Of a stretch of 64,000 nt of DNA, positions 10,820-22,263 are shown piece after piece. Numbering within the stretch: the stretch's first letter is position 1; each line of letters begins with the position of its first letter. Location: assembly GCA_947623455.1 (NCBI GenBank), contig OX392536.1, positions 30,509,465 to 30,573,464 of the forward strand, given 5' to 3'. A program made the translations under genes and the position numbers. The stretch comes from Mimachlamys varia (lineage: Eukaryota > Mollusca > Bivalvia > Pectinida > Pectinidae). The notes beneath the pieces are model-generated. The model saw only the letters and a program-made list of their open reading frames with translations. It ran no database searches and was not told where the DNA came from.

Positions 10820-12160
10820 CATGTACAAATAACGCTATATTGTAGAAATGGTGAGTGGAAGTTGTGGGAAATTAATGCGTTATGTGAACGTTGGGGAGTG
10901 TAGAGGAATGAGAGCCCTCCCGTGTGAGGACATGTAAATTGTGTTGGTCAATAAAATGTTTATAACAAAAAAAGTGGCATTTGTACGTTCATAAAAAAAT
11001 TACATACTAATGATATATGTCTCTACAAGAGTGAACAATGCGGACTTCTTACTATTCGCGCAAATGTTGCATTTTAGGAACAGGGTTGTCCCATTTGGAC
11101 ACAGAAGACGTGTAGTTAGGCACCGTGGTTACCTTTAATAGAGTTTATCTAAAAAACGTTTTGAAGGATGGTAGAAGTATCGTGTTCGATTTATACATCG
11201 TGTCATTACTATAGAGTTTGGTATATCAATACAGTATATAATACTGTTTCGTTATTTTGCAGGAACCATAATAGAAGATTCAGTATTATTTTGTGGCAGT
11301 CCCACAGAGACGATCTAACACGGCAGTGCTGACCATTCCATTCGAAATCACGGCAAACGTTAAAATGCTTAAAATTAATATTGAACACAATATCAGGAAA
11401 CATTCATAAACAAACTAGGATTAGCGATGGAGAAAACATCAGATTACCTACAAGTCAGAAAACAGGATAGAAATGCGTGAAGATCAAGCATTAATTTTAG
11501 AAGGTGAAAATAAAAAAAGACTGAATATTTCTAAGGAGATATAACACTATCAACATGAAAAATAGAATACCATAGTAGGTAGGATGAGGTCTAACAAGTC
11601 AATGTTCGTCTCGAAAAAGAGCAATGTAGGATTATCTACTAACACCATACAAGTCTTAGGTATGGTGTTTACAAAATTGAGCATGAGTGGTCTTCGAAGT
11701 TTTGTCACAGGTATTGGCTTCCAGTATGGGGACTGCATCTTAATATCTAGTGGTATCTCTTCCGTAATTAAAAATTAGTGTAAAAACGGTGAACTAGGTA
11801 GTGTCAACATTTGATAAATCGCGACCCAGACTCGGTAACATAGCATGGCATATACTGGATTTAAATCGACCGGATGGTTCTTCTTCGAGCATTTCTGTCA
11901 TCATGCACGTATATACACACTTACTCCGGACCCTCTTTATCATTAGATTCGAGCATTGCTCCTTCAATACAGCATCAATATCGACTGAATGGACTCATTA
12001 TAAAACTGTAATACCGAGATAATAGTTTTTATCGATATTTTACTAGTGACTCATGTTTACATATCATCTAAGCAACTTAACAATTGACAGGCGTGGCTAC
12101 ATGTTGGAGAAAGGACTGGTTTTGTTTTATAATTATGGAAATGGTCGTCTAAATTTTGTG
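10820..12160. other. AT-rich stretch, nothing recognised
   Basis: Short overlapping frames on both strands at 11550-11778 and a frame at 11801-12022 show no known motif. Confidence 0.35.
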
Positions 12161-12164
12161 TTAA

Positions 12165-12511
12165 AGGCCCAATATACGTAACTTAGGGAACTTTTCGTGG
12201 TTCTGAAAAACTATGAAAAAATGAAGTTAAAACCATGCACAAATAAGGCTAAAACGAAGTTAACCTGAGCGGCAGCTACCAAAGAATTCAAAATAATTCA
12301 GGTGCGTACCACTAAAACAAGAAACTGAAGTTAGACGACAGTTCAAAATGAATGTATGTTTATAAATAACGAGTTTCAACTGCTGCTGTACCGATACCCA
12401 CGTAAGAATCCATCTTCAATAATTCTGATATCAGCTAATCTTAAATAAATCTAAAGTTATAAGCCTTGATTTTCGCTTAAATTTTTTTTTTTTCTTTCTT
12501 ATATTGGGCCT
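12165..12511. mobile_element. TTAA-flanked MITE (piggyBac-like), full-length copy
   Basis: Starts AGGCCCAATATACGTAAC and ends ATATTGGGCCT, with TTAA directly outside both ends (12161-12164, 12512-12515). TTAA target duplication is the hallmark of piggyBac-type transposition. About 347 bp, no coding capacity. Related copies: 7497-7744 and 54443-54618. Confidence 0.75.
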
Positions 12512-12519
12512 TTAACCTT

Positions 12520-15500
12520 ATTTATTTATTATCATGCCCAATAGTGTAACTACTTGCAATATAGAATACTATTTCAGAACAAAATGAAAGACGCTTTGTT
12601 AATATCATTCATACGTTTAAGTCATTCATATCCTATTTCCCACGACTGCGGTACAAACTGCTCATTAAAGCTATCTTGATCAATTCACATATTGTATCCG
12701 ATTTCCTATAATACAGACGTGCAGGGTTATACACCTATAATTATATCTCATTAACAGATCCACATTAATCATAATTATCATACAGAGGTCCGATATACAC
12801 AACACACGGTATGATAAGGACTTGGATAACAAAAGGTTAGGTCGATATAAACATGTACGCACCACCACCAAATCATTTACTAAATAGACAGATATTTTAA
12901 ATCAAAATTTCTCCCAAAATCATCAGAAACGATTCATACTTCTCTGATGGTGATCGTGTGAAAATCCAGTATTATAAATGTCTTTGTTTAAAGATTCCAT
13001 ATTTATAAAAATTAAGTTTTTTAAGTTTACCTTAAAATCTAATTAAGCTAGTTGGCCTTCGTAATTAACGATGGCAGTAAGGATCGGATGGGTCATTAAT
13101 CAGTGTGTTTCCGACCCTTAAATAGGGTTATCTTCAACGGGGGTCCTCATTAATACTTTATCTCCTGAAAAACGGCAGCTCATTCATATTTCTAATATTG
13201 TAATTCATAGGACATTGCAGGGGATATGAAAAATCCATGACTGAAGTGAAGCGAACAAATGTGCAGCCTTACAAATAGCCTGTATAGCGTGTACAAATAG
13301 ACGTGTATAGTATCTGACACTGCAAAAGTTACACAGAGAATAGAACCAGGTGTTTTGGACGGACAAACGGTTTCTCCTACATAAAAGACTATTACTATTA
13401 AGTATAGATAAACTTCAAGTAAATAAATGGAAAAAAGCCGATGTGTGACAAAACAAAAATATCTAACAATCATTAAAACAAGCTTGTTATCAGGAGTTTG
13501 CTGACCACGTCGATCTTAAAAACACTTCTGAACTTGAAAACTTAAAGGACACCACCACCTCTTATATTTGCACATTAGATGGTTACTAAAAGCTTTACTT
13601 AAGCTACGACCAATATGGACAGCTTACTACTAAGCTATATGATAAACGTGACGATTTCAATTTTCCTATCGTGAACATTCCCTTTCTTGTTAGCTAGTAA
13701 CATATCTGCTTCGCCAGCCTATTAGATATTCATGATATATGTCGGCTGTTGACAAGAAACTTCTTCACAGGGATTCGAGAGATGGAGGTTGATGAAGACT
13801 AAGGGTAAGTTTTATGGTCGTTATCTTGGTCTCATTGACAAATATTTTATATTTGTCTGATATAAAGATGGGCGTTCCTGAATATGCTCGTAGGGTGTTT
13901 ACTTGTTGTAATTCAGAATGATGATTCGGTTCTCGTACAAAATCGATTAAGCTGGGGGCAAAAGTCAATTAATGCAGCATTATCGATAGAGTGGTATTTT
14001 TGTTATATCTATGGAAAGTAATAGGGTGAAATAAATGGTCTGACAGGTGCTAACGATGATAAAAACATTGATTTTATCAAAGGCACCTTGTCCTTTCATT
14101 CGCCGTCGCAATTGTCTTTTTTTCTTTTACTGTTTTAATCCATAATACTACATAGTACTGTTCATACTATGGTATTTCAATAAATAAACGGCTTTATTGC
14201 AGATATTTAGGCAGAAGAACTGTTTGAGTCATGTCAAGTATTCCGCAGGACTTTTACTTAGGGTGTTAAGTGACACTAGATGCCGACTAGCCAATATCAA
14301 GTAATTGTAATATATTTCCACACTCTTAAAACCATTGTGAAAAGTGTTTAGAGACATTCGCCCAGAGATACAGAATTCGAATATTAAAGTGTGAACAAAA
14401 CTGTAATCCGAACTCGAGATTAATTAACCTTGGGGGAACTTGAAGAATTTCGCGGAGAATACTTATTAAATTTCGTTATGATCAAAATGACGACCATACT
14501 ACTGCGAGGAACCTCCTCCTCGCATCGTGTTACGCAGTACCGGAGGACTACCATTGACTTAAAAGCTATATTGTAATTCTGTGCTACAACAGGTGCCGTA
14601 GTGACTTATTATATGACAATAACACAAATAACAGAAAGTGTTTAAATACCCAGGAACACAATGTACATTGATTTTAAAGTGTAGCATTTACAGAACATTG
14701 GATGCAACAAACCACGTGAAACCATGTTTACTAAACTATTCTCCCACGTATCCTAGACAGATACTTTAGTTGACATATATAAGATATACTTACTAACCAG
14801 CTAGACTGTGTACAATTCCGTTTCAACTGGGGCTGTAGCCATGTTCGAGGGAAGCATTGGACATTTCGACATATCGGTTCTTCGATCGTTTTCCGTTCTA
14901 ATTGTTTTTATTATTATTTTCAATGTCAGTTCTGAGGATATCTCTGGGTTTTGGTTGCATAAATGTAAGAAAACACTTATCTGGCTTTCCACGTGCTGCT
15001 AAATATTTGTTCATTAGGAAAACGGACCTTTGAGTGTTCTAAAGAGGACCTGACAATCAACTAAGCGTGACGAACTAAATTGTGAAGTTTGTCTCCGTAG
15101 TTCATAAATAAACTATGCTATGGTGTTACAAATAAGATTAGTATCTGCCAAGGGTGAACTTGTGTTGGTATGTTTGTTTTTATCTGTTAAGTGTTTACAT
15201 ACACACGTACTTATTAAGCTTCCCAATTAGTTACACGCGCTATCATATATTTGTATACAGGGAAGTATCGCCTAAACAAACACTAGCTATTGGCACTTAA
15301 ATTACCTTTTTTGTTACACATATATAGCATATACTCATTATACGTACAACACGTTATAATTAACCATGCAAGCGATAGAAATAAAATACATTTAGTATAG
15401 AGACATCCTCATACGGACATTCTCGCAATTTCTAGTTTAAACGGTGTCATTTCAGGCGAGAATCCTGCAAAATCAGGATTTTCTTTTATCATTTTTTCTT

Positions 15501-16300
15501 GCAGTTTCTTTCATTTCGGCAGTTTCTCCATCAACACCGCCTTCGCATTGATCATAGTGCTCAATGCAATAATAACCCGGGTTTAACTAATTCAAAACAT
15601 ATGTATCTGAGGCTCCGATACAGACAAAATACAAGAACCAGTTTTTTTTTGTATGATAAAGCTGGCGGAGCTGCCGTTCCTATCCTACGCTTAAAGGAAG
15701 TTGAACGTATTGGGTGAAATATTTGACAACGGGTTTGGAAATATCCACGTATACATATATACTCTATCACAGTAACGCAACGCGGCACAGACTCTCACAT
15801 CAAAGGCCCGCTGCATTTAACCATTGAACGCACGTCTTTCAAGGTGTATTTATTGTCAATATGAATGCAATATATCTTTTTACTTACAACCTGACTGAAG
15901 TTCAATGGTGATATTTACATTTAAGAGATTATGTAATGTTTATTCATTTTCCCAATTTATGTAGGGTTTTGTCCTTGTATGTTAATATAATGGAAGAGCT
16001 TTCAAAATTCTTGAAAAATCACCTTAATGATTAACGTAAAGCTGTAATGCGTGTTATCTGAGGCGACGAGCAAAGCGTTGACGTGACGTAGATCAGCATG
16101 GCGCCAAAATGACGTCATGTTATCGTTCGGTCGTATTACGTGAATCTACACTACAGTGAATACAGTCCAGATTAACACGAATCTAATGGGCAGTCATTAT
16201 TCAATATGTAAATATTTTGTTTTATAATGAACTTTAATGTCAACTGCGAAAATGTTTCCTTGTCCACGTAAAATTTATGCAATCAGATCTAGAAGATATG
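12520..16300. other. Non-coding stretch
   Basis: No gene is supported. 13793-13960 is a diverged relative of 10195-10335 (shared ATTTATGGTCG, TCTCATTGA and GATTCGGTT-type words). The frames at 13192-13473 and 14801-15002 have no recognisable motif. Confidence 0.4.
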
Positions 16301-16306
16301 AAAACA

Positions 16307-16498
16307 GGCCCTTGTTTCATCAACGTTCCTTAACTTAAGGAAACTCCATAACTTAGAGATCTCCATAGGAAAGCATTACAGGATTGAAGGGGAAATCCTT
16401 AGTTAAGGAACTTTCCTTAAATTCTGTAATGCTCTCCTATTGAGATTTTTAAGGTTAGGAGTTTCCTTAAGTTAAGGAACGTTGATGAAACCAGGGCC
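16307..16498. mobile_element. 192-bp TIR foldback element (MITE)
   Basis: Terminal inverted repeats GGCCCTTGTTTCATCAACG and its complement, then CTTAACTTAAGGAAACTCC-type arms that continue nearly to the centre, so the whole element can fold. The TIR resembles the GGGCCCG...TTTCATGAA end of 10426-10682. I could not settle the TSD. Confidence 0.7.
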
Positions 16499-16499
16499 A

Positions 16500-18250
16500 G
16501 ATAATGAGAAGAGAAGTTGTCTTGAAAATATTAAACGTTTCCGTGTATAATGGATGTTTTGGTGGACATATCAAAGATAGTGTACTAATAACATGCATAT
16601 TTCCAACAATATAACATCGTAAATAACAGCATGTAGGTATATTCTTACAGATAATCGATCGCCTGTCACGTGTATATACAATGTACACTACGTTACAGGT
16701 ATGATCTGTTCATATTATGTAGAGTTACTTACCTGTGTTTTATAAGATAGAAATCACTCGGAACCTGGAATCCTTGGATCAGACTAATCCCGTATCACAG
16801 ACCGAAGATAACTCGGACTGTCCACCGCGCTGTTCGGACCCCATCAGTTCGTGTCTTACGGTACCGCTCTACCGCCGATATATGTTGTAGGTCTGCTGTA
16901 TAAAATAGTATTTATCTAAATCCCAGCAACGCGTGGAAACTATCAGACCAACCATTGAAATGCAACTTTAATCTTAACATATGACCTGAAAGTGACATTT
17001 TCGAGATATTGGACTTTGAATTAAGGTTGAGTATCTTGGAACTGGTCCCTGGTAGAACTCCAGCCAAACGCCAGTGTGTCTTGATAAAGTATCAGTACTA
17101 GCACTGGTTATTTATTTTAAAACTATGTTTGACTATGTAATTCATTAAATGATTCGTAAAGGTAAAGTAAATAAATCGTTGGCGTCGGCTGTTCGTCAAC
17201 ATCCCGCGTTGTTTGTTCAGTACCTCTGTAAGGAACACATACGTAAGTTCCCTTGCTCCTGTGTCAGTGATAACGACGAAGTTCGATTGCCTTTTACGGC
17301 TTTCTACTGATACACAAAAATTAACCACTTTTTATTTTAACAACGGTTAAAACGCAACCGACAGTTTGTTTACCTTTTCTCTAACCCCAGACTCGTATGA
17401 CGTAATAATCCTTGTAACAGGTACAGGTGTCTAATATTGGCAATCCCTTTTAAAAATGAAGTAAAATGCATCGAGAGGTTTATAAGTTGGAAAGGTTATC
17501 CTGCAGTCCTGCTCAAGTCCAAGATACTTTTTATGCAGATATGGTAACATTATCAATGCTGAATATCAGCGATGAAACGTGTTAAAGTTCTCCTGATCGT
17601 ATCCCTGCTTGGTACCTTCCTTTACAACCCGATACAGGGACGTACAAAATGTATAATATACAACCATGTATGCGTGAATGCGTTTTCTAGGTTAATTCTA
17701 TGCTACAACTTTATCAACCTTAGATCTCGCTTTACAAATAATTTCAGAGAAAATCGTGTTAAAACCAACTTTAGGGGGGGGGGATAATGTTGACATGGGG
17801 GGTGTAATATGGTGAAATTGTCGGTTTTTGTGGTAAAAGGGTAAGTTTTTTAATGAATTCAGAAGGGTTTATAAACATTTAATATGCGCATGGACCGCAG
17901 TAAGACACACACTTTTAACACCAATAGTTGTTTTGTACCAAATTATCAGGTTTTTTTCAAACACTTTCAACACAGTCTAGCAAAATGTTTGGTGTGTGGT
18001 AAATGTGTCTCGAAAGTACAAGGGACAGAAAGAAAATGTCGTAGCGTAGTTCTTTCAATACACGTTTGTTTTGGTTCTTTCATCAGTTTAAAGAGTGTGC
18101 AATATGACTTTGGCATGCGTGTCAGAAATTGGAATAAACGGTTTACAGTGAAGTTGAAGGAGGGGTAAAAGTCTCAGCTGTGTGTCGCTAACCCGACAAC
18201 CTTCAATACTGTGCAGTGATATACAAATTTAAAGGACAAAACGGGAAAAA
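16500..18250. other. Non-coding stretch
   Basis: The frames at 17098-17328 (-), 17572-17787 (+) and 17884-18168 (+) have no known motif. A G-run occurs at about 17774-17783. Confidence 0.35.
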
Positions 18251-18254
18251 GATG

Positions 18255-19820
18255 AATCCGCATTGCCCCCCCCCCACCCTATGTCCACATGAATTGCCCT
18301 CCCCCCTCTTGTCCCCACCCTATGTCCACATGAATTGCCCTCCCCCCTCTTGTCCCCACCCTATGTCCTCATGAATTGCCCCCCCCCCCTCTTGTCAAAA
18401 TGAATTGCCCACCTACATGTATGTCAACATGAATTCCCCCCCCCCTCTTGTCCCCAACCTATGTCCACATGAATTGCCCCCCCCTCTTGTCCCCACCCTA
18501 TGTCCACATGAATTGCCCTTCCCCTCTTGTCCCCACCCTATGTCCACATGAATTGCCCCCCCCTCTTGTCAAAATGAATTGCCCACCTACATGTATGTCA
18601 ACATGAATTCCCCCCCCTCTTGTCCCCAACCTATGTCCACATGAATTGCCCCCCCCCTCTTGTCCCCACCCTATGTCCACATGAATTGCCCTCCCCCCTC
18701 TTGTCCCCACCCTATGTCCACATGAATTGCCCCCCCCCCTCTTGTCAAAATGAATTGCCCACCTACATGTATGTCAACATGAATTGCCCTCCCCCCTCTT
18801 GTCCCCACCCTATGTCCACATGAATTGCCCCTCCCCCCTCTTGTCAAAATGAATTGCCCACCTACATGTATGTCAACATGAATTGCCCCCCCCCTCTTGT
18901 CCCCACCCTATGTCCACATGAATTGCCCCCCCCCCCTCTTGTCCCCACCCTATGTCCACATGAATTCCCCCCCCCCTCTTGTCAAAATGAATTGCCCACC
19001 TACATGTATGTCCACATGAATTGCCCTCCCCCCTCTTGTCCCCACCCTATGTCCACATGAATTGCCCCCCCCCCCCTCCTCTTGTCAAAATGAATTGCCC
19101 ACCTACATGTATGTCCACATGAATTGCCCCCCCCTCTTGTCCCCACCCTATGTCCACATGAATTGCCCCCCCCTCTTGTCCCCACCCTATGTCCACATGA
19201 ATTGCCCCCCCCCCCTCTTGTCAAAATGAATTGCCCACCTACATGTATGTCCACATGAATTGCTCCCCCCTCTTGTCCCCACCCTATGTCCGCATGAATT
19301 GCCCCCCCCCCTCTTGTCCCCACCCTATGTCCACATGAATTGCCCCCCCCCTCTTGTCAAAATGAATTGCCCACCTACATGTATGTCCACATGAATTGCC
19401 CCCCCCTCTTGTCCCCACCCTATGTCCACATGAATTGCCCCCCCCCTCTTGTCCCCACCCTATGTCCACATGAATTGCCCCCCCCCCCCCTCTTGTCAAA
19501 ATGAATTGCCCACCTACATGTATGTCCACATGAATTGCCCCCCCCCCTCTTGTCCCCACCCTATGTCCACATGAATTGCCCCCCCCCTCTTGTCCCCACC
19601 CTATGTCAACATGAATTGCCCCCCCCCCTCTTGTCAAAATGAATTGCCCACCTACATGTATGTCAACATGAATTGCCCCTCCCCATCCCCACTATGTCAA
19701 CATGAATTGCCCCTCCCCATCCCCACTATGTCAACATGAATTGCCCCCCCCCCCCCTCTTGTCAAAATGAATTGCCCACCTACATGTATGTCAACATGAA
19801 TTGCCCCTCCCTTGCGTGTT
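18255..19820. repeat. C-tract minisatellite with two alternating unit types
   Basis: Type A (about 37-40 bp) reads CCCTCTTGTCCCCACC then CTATGTCCACATGAATTG plus a run of C. Type B (about 53 bp) reads CTCTTGTCAAAATGAATTG then CCCACCTACATGTATGTC and CATGAATTG. They alternate in a loose A-A-B or A-B order. C-runs vary from about 5 to 13, which points to slippage. Open frames on both strands come from the repetition; none is called as a gene. Confidence 0.9.
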
Positions 19821-20292
19821 CGCAATTTATTTTTATCAGATATTTCTGACATTGATATGCTCGTTACTAGGACACAAACAAATTGGTTTTGAACGAATAC
19901 TAATAAAGCAGTCACTGTGTTGGTCCAGATGACTCCAATGATGTAGGCAGATGCAAAAAACATTACTTGTGAAAAACACAAATTTTCATTCAAGTAGGAA
20001 CATGATTTAATTATATTTCTGATTTTAAAGGTAAACTGTTGCATTTTTTTTATTCGTTCGTGACAGTGTCCAAATCTATAAAGGGCATTTTCCTTTAAAT
20101 TGTTCAGTTTTATGTTTTGTTATGTGTTTCATATGTTAGGGTATGCCCTTATACATTGTTATTTAGGTAAACTATCAATCAGGTTACTTCAGATCAAAAG
20201 AATGGAGCAATCTTTCCGAAAGTACAACTAAGTTATGAACCTAATGGTATTATTTCCAGTCTTTTTATGGGAATTTTATTTTTCAAACTATC

Positions 20293-20384
20293 CAATCTGA
20301 TTAAAATACAAATCCTCACTATTACTATCGTGTCTACACACGATACATGTAGAAATAATGAGGATCTGTATTTTAATCAGATTG
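20293..20384. mobile_element. 92-bp foldback MITE with 9-bp TSD
   Basis: Nearly a perfect hairpin: CAATCTGATTAAAATACA at one end, its complement at the other. CAAACTATC is repeated exactly on each side (20284-20292, 20385-20393). It shares its end sequence with 58031-58410. Confidence 0.8.
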
Positions 20385-20851
20385 CAAACTATCTTTTTCT
20401 TTTATTTTCATAAATGGTGGAAATGTGGGTAAAATAAAAAGACAAATAAACAGAAATTGAGTGAATTCTAATTTTGTATTGGAATGTCACACATTTGGGC
20501 CCAGTACCGAAACCTTATTATAATGGAACAACAAATTCAATAACGCATTTTACAAGTCTTTATGTCATAACTCTCGTGAGAAATATGACAACTATTTGAG
20601 TGTATATGCGCTTCAGAAATTGTACTCTTAAAGTTACACAACACTTCCAAGTATGCATTTTTAACATTCATACTGTCATTTATCACACTGTATATAATTT
20701 TATCGACGGAATTACTAACGTACTGGTGATAATCTCTGTGATAACCTAATTAAATTGGGTCAATCTAACAGCACACAATTAGATAAGCTATTTCCTGGTA
20801 GTATATAGACTATAATCGACATTTACTCTTTGAAAGCAAAACCGAAACTAT

Positions 20852-20915
20852 GTCTACAATCTTTATCCCACAAAAGTGCATGTCATCTGTCAGATGATTG
20901 GATAAAGATTGTAGA
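20852..20915. repeat. Inverted repeat
   Basis: Arms TCTACAATCTTTATCC and GGATAAAGATTGTAGA flank a loop of about 30 bases. Confidence 0.6.
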
Positions 20916-20966
20916 AAAATTACACTCGAGTCTAGCTGATGTGTGATAGCTGATCGAAAGCTTAAT

Positions 20967-21016
20967 TGGCTTAATCAGAGACGTATATAAAACACATGTC
21001 TTTATACGTCTCTGGT
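20967..21016. repeat. Inverted repeat
   Basis: Arms built on TTAATCAGAGACGTATA and TATACGTCTCTGGTTTAA. Confidence 0.6.
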
Positions 21017-21203
21017 TTAATCAAACACAATATGTGAATGTGTATACTAAAATGCAGTTGTCATGATATGAACAGTGAGCTCAATTCAAATCATCAACAA
21101 TCGCGCACCAAGTTAGCAGTTGAAATGTAAAATGAATCGATCAATGTACAAATATTATCTACTTGCTTGAAACCACGGAATTAGATTAGATTGCTATCTA
21201 AGT

Positions 21204-21424
21204 CACAGGGACCTGAGAATTTGTTACAGCTGGTTTAGTTTTGGACCTAATATAGGGTGTTTAAAGTAATTTTACACATTGGGGGGGGGGGGGGGGGGGG
21301 GGGGGGTTAAGATCAATTTTCCAAATTTAAAATGCCCCCTCAGTGGTTATAGCTTTTATGACCATTGGGGGGGGGCAAAACTATTAGGTCCAAAACTAAC
21401 TGTCAGAAATTCTCAGTCCCTGTG
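21204..21424. mobile_element. hAT-like MITE with 8-bp TSD and a long G run
   Basis: Ends CACAGGGACCTGAGAA... and ...CCCTGTG; ATCTAAGT is duplicated on both sides. The 8-bp duplication and CAGGG-type end fit hAT elements. The interior holds about 28 consecutive G at 21279-21306 and a second run of 9 near 21366. Related copies: 44010-44094 and 60634-60881. Confidence 0.8.
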
Positions 21425-21599
21425 ATCTAAGTCCGTGCTTGAAACACTTCGCTTGATTCAGATGAAGAAAACTTTTGTCCAAATGATTAAATGTTACTTG
21501 TAAGACGGAATTAAAAATGTGTTGTTATAGTGGGTTTTTTTTTTTTTGTCATTTATCCTTTTATTAACCAGACGTATAAAGCGTGTTACATTTGTCTCT

Positions 21600-21795
21600 G
21601 TATTTACTATTTAGGAACTATTATCACTGAAAGCAATACCCGGATATGGTTACGGCTTTAAAACTGTAGTTACAGTTTCGTTTCCGGGATGTGCCGGAAG
21701 GTCTTCCATGCATATCAACAGTGTTTACGTCGACTGACAGGTTGCAAAAAGAAAGTAGAAATAATTGCTTTTACATAAACGATCATGCTGAACAT
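21600..21795 (+). promoter_or_regulatory. Probable promoter and 5'UTR exon of the DTX3-like gene
   Basis: A strong donor, GTAAGT at 21796, follows a short segment with ATG at 21785, and an acceptor at 22263 begins the first coding exon. The upstream ATG would not be in the RING frame after splicing, so it is read as a uORF start. Just upstream are AGTTTCGTTTCCGG and GTGCCGGAAG, which resemble IRF-like and ETS-like words; the two IRF half-sites are one base closer than the classical spacing. Confidence 0.4.
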
Positions 21796-22263
21796 GTAAG
21801 TATAACATTGAAAGATTTCGAAAATAAAAACGAGCTTAAAAGGTAATTAAACGACAACGGATTGGCAAATGATTCTAAAAATAGGTGTGACGTTCACTTC
21901 TGGACAGGAATATTTTCGTCATTGTTGTGAAATCGTCTCAGCCGTAGTTTCCGCTCTAATCATATTATTTTAAGATCAACTAGACGACCAACAACAGTGA
22001 GGTACTTGTCATGATTTACAACAGACCGAGTTTATATGAAAATGTTTAATGTTCTCGAATTTCTTCCTGGTTTAAATTTGTTTTGTTGTTGCTGAATCTC
22101 AATTTCGAAAACGAAAGTAGAAAGTAACTGGTAAATAAGAACATCATTGTTATCATCAATGGAAACGTTCTATGCCATTTTGATACAATAATATGATTTA
22201 CAAATTGACTGTCTCCTCTTCTAAACATCAATTTACTTATTTTACATTTATTTTACATTTCAG

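Noticed and set aside
17884..18168. 94-codon frame with several Cys
   Set aside because: No motif, no splice context, and its composition is like the surrounding non-coding DNA.
18498..19637. Long open frames on both strands with GTRGGG and HVDIGW repeats
   Set aside because: They are translations of the C-tract minisatellite; they start and stop with the array and have no other protein feature.
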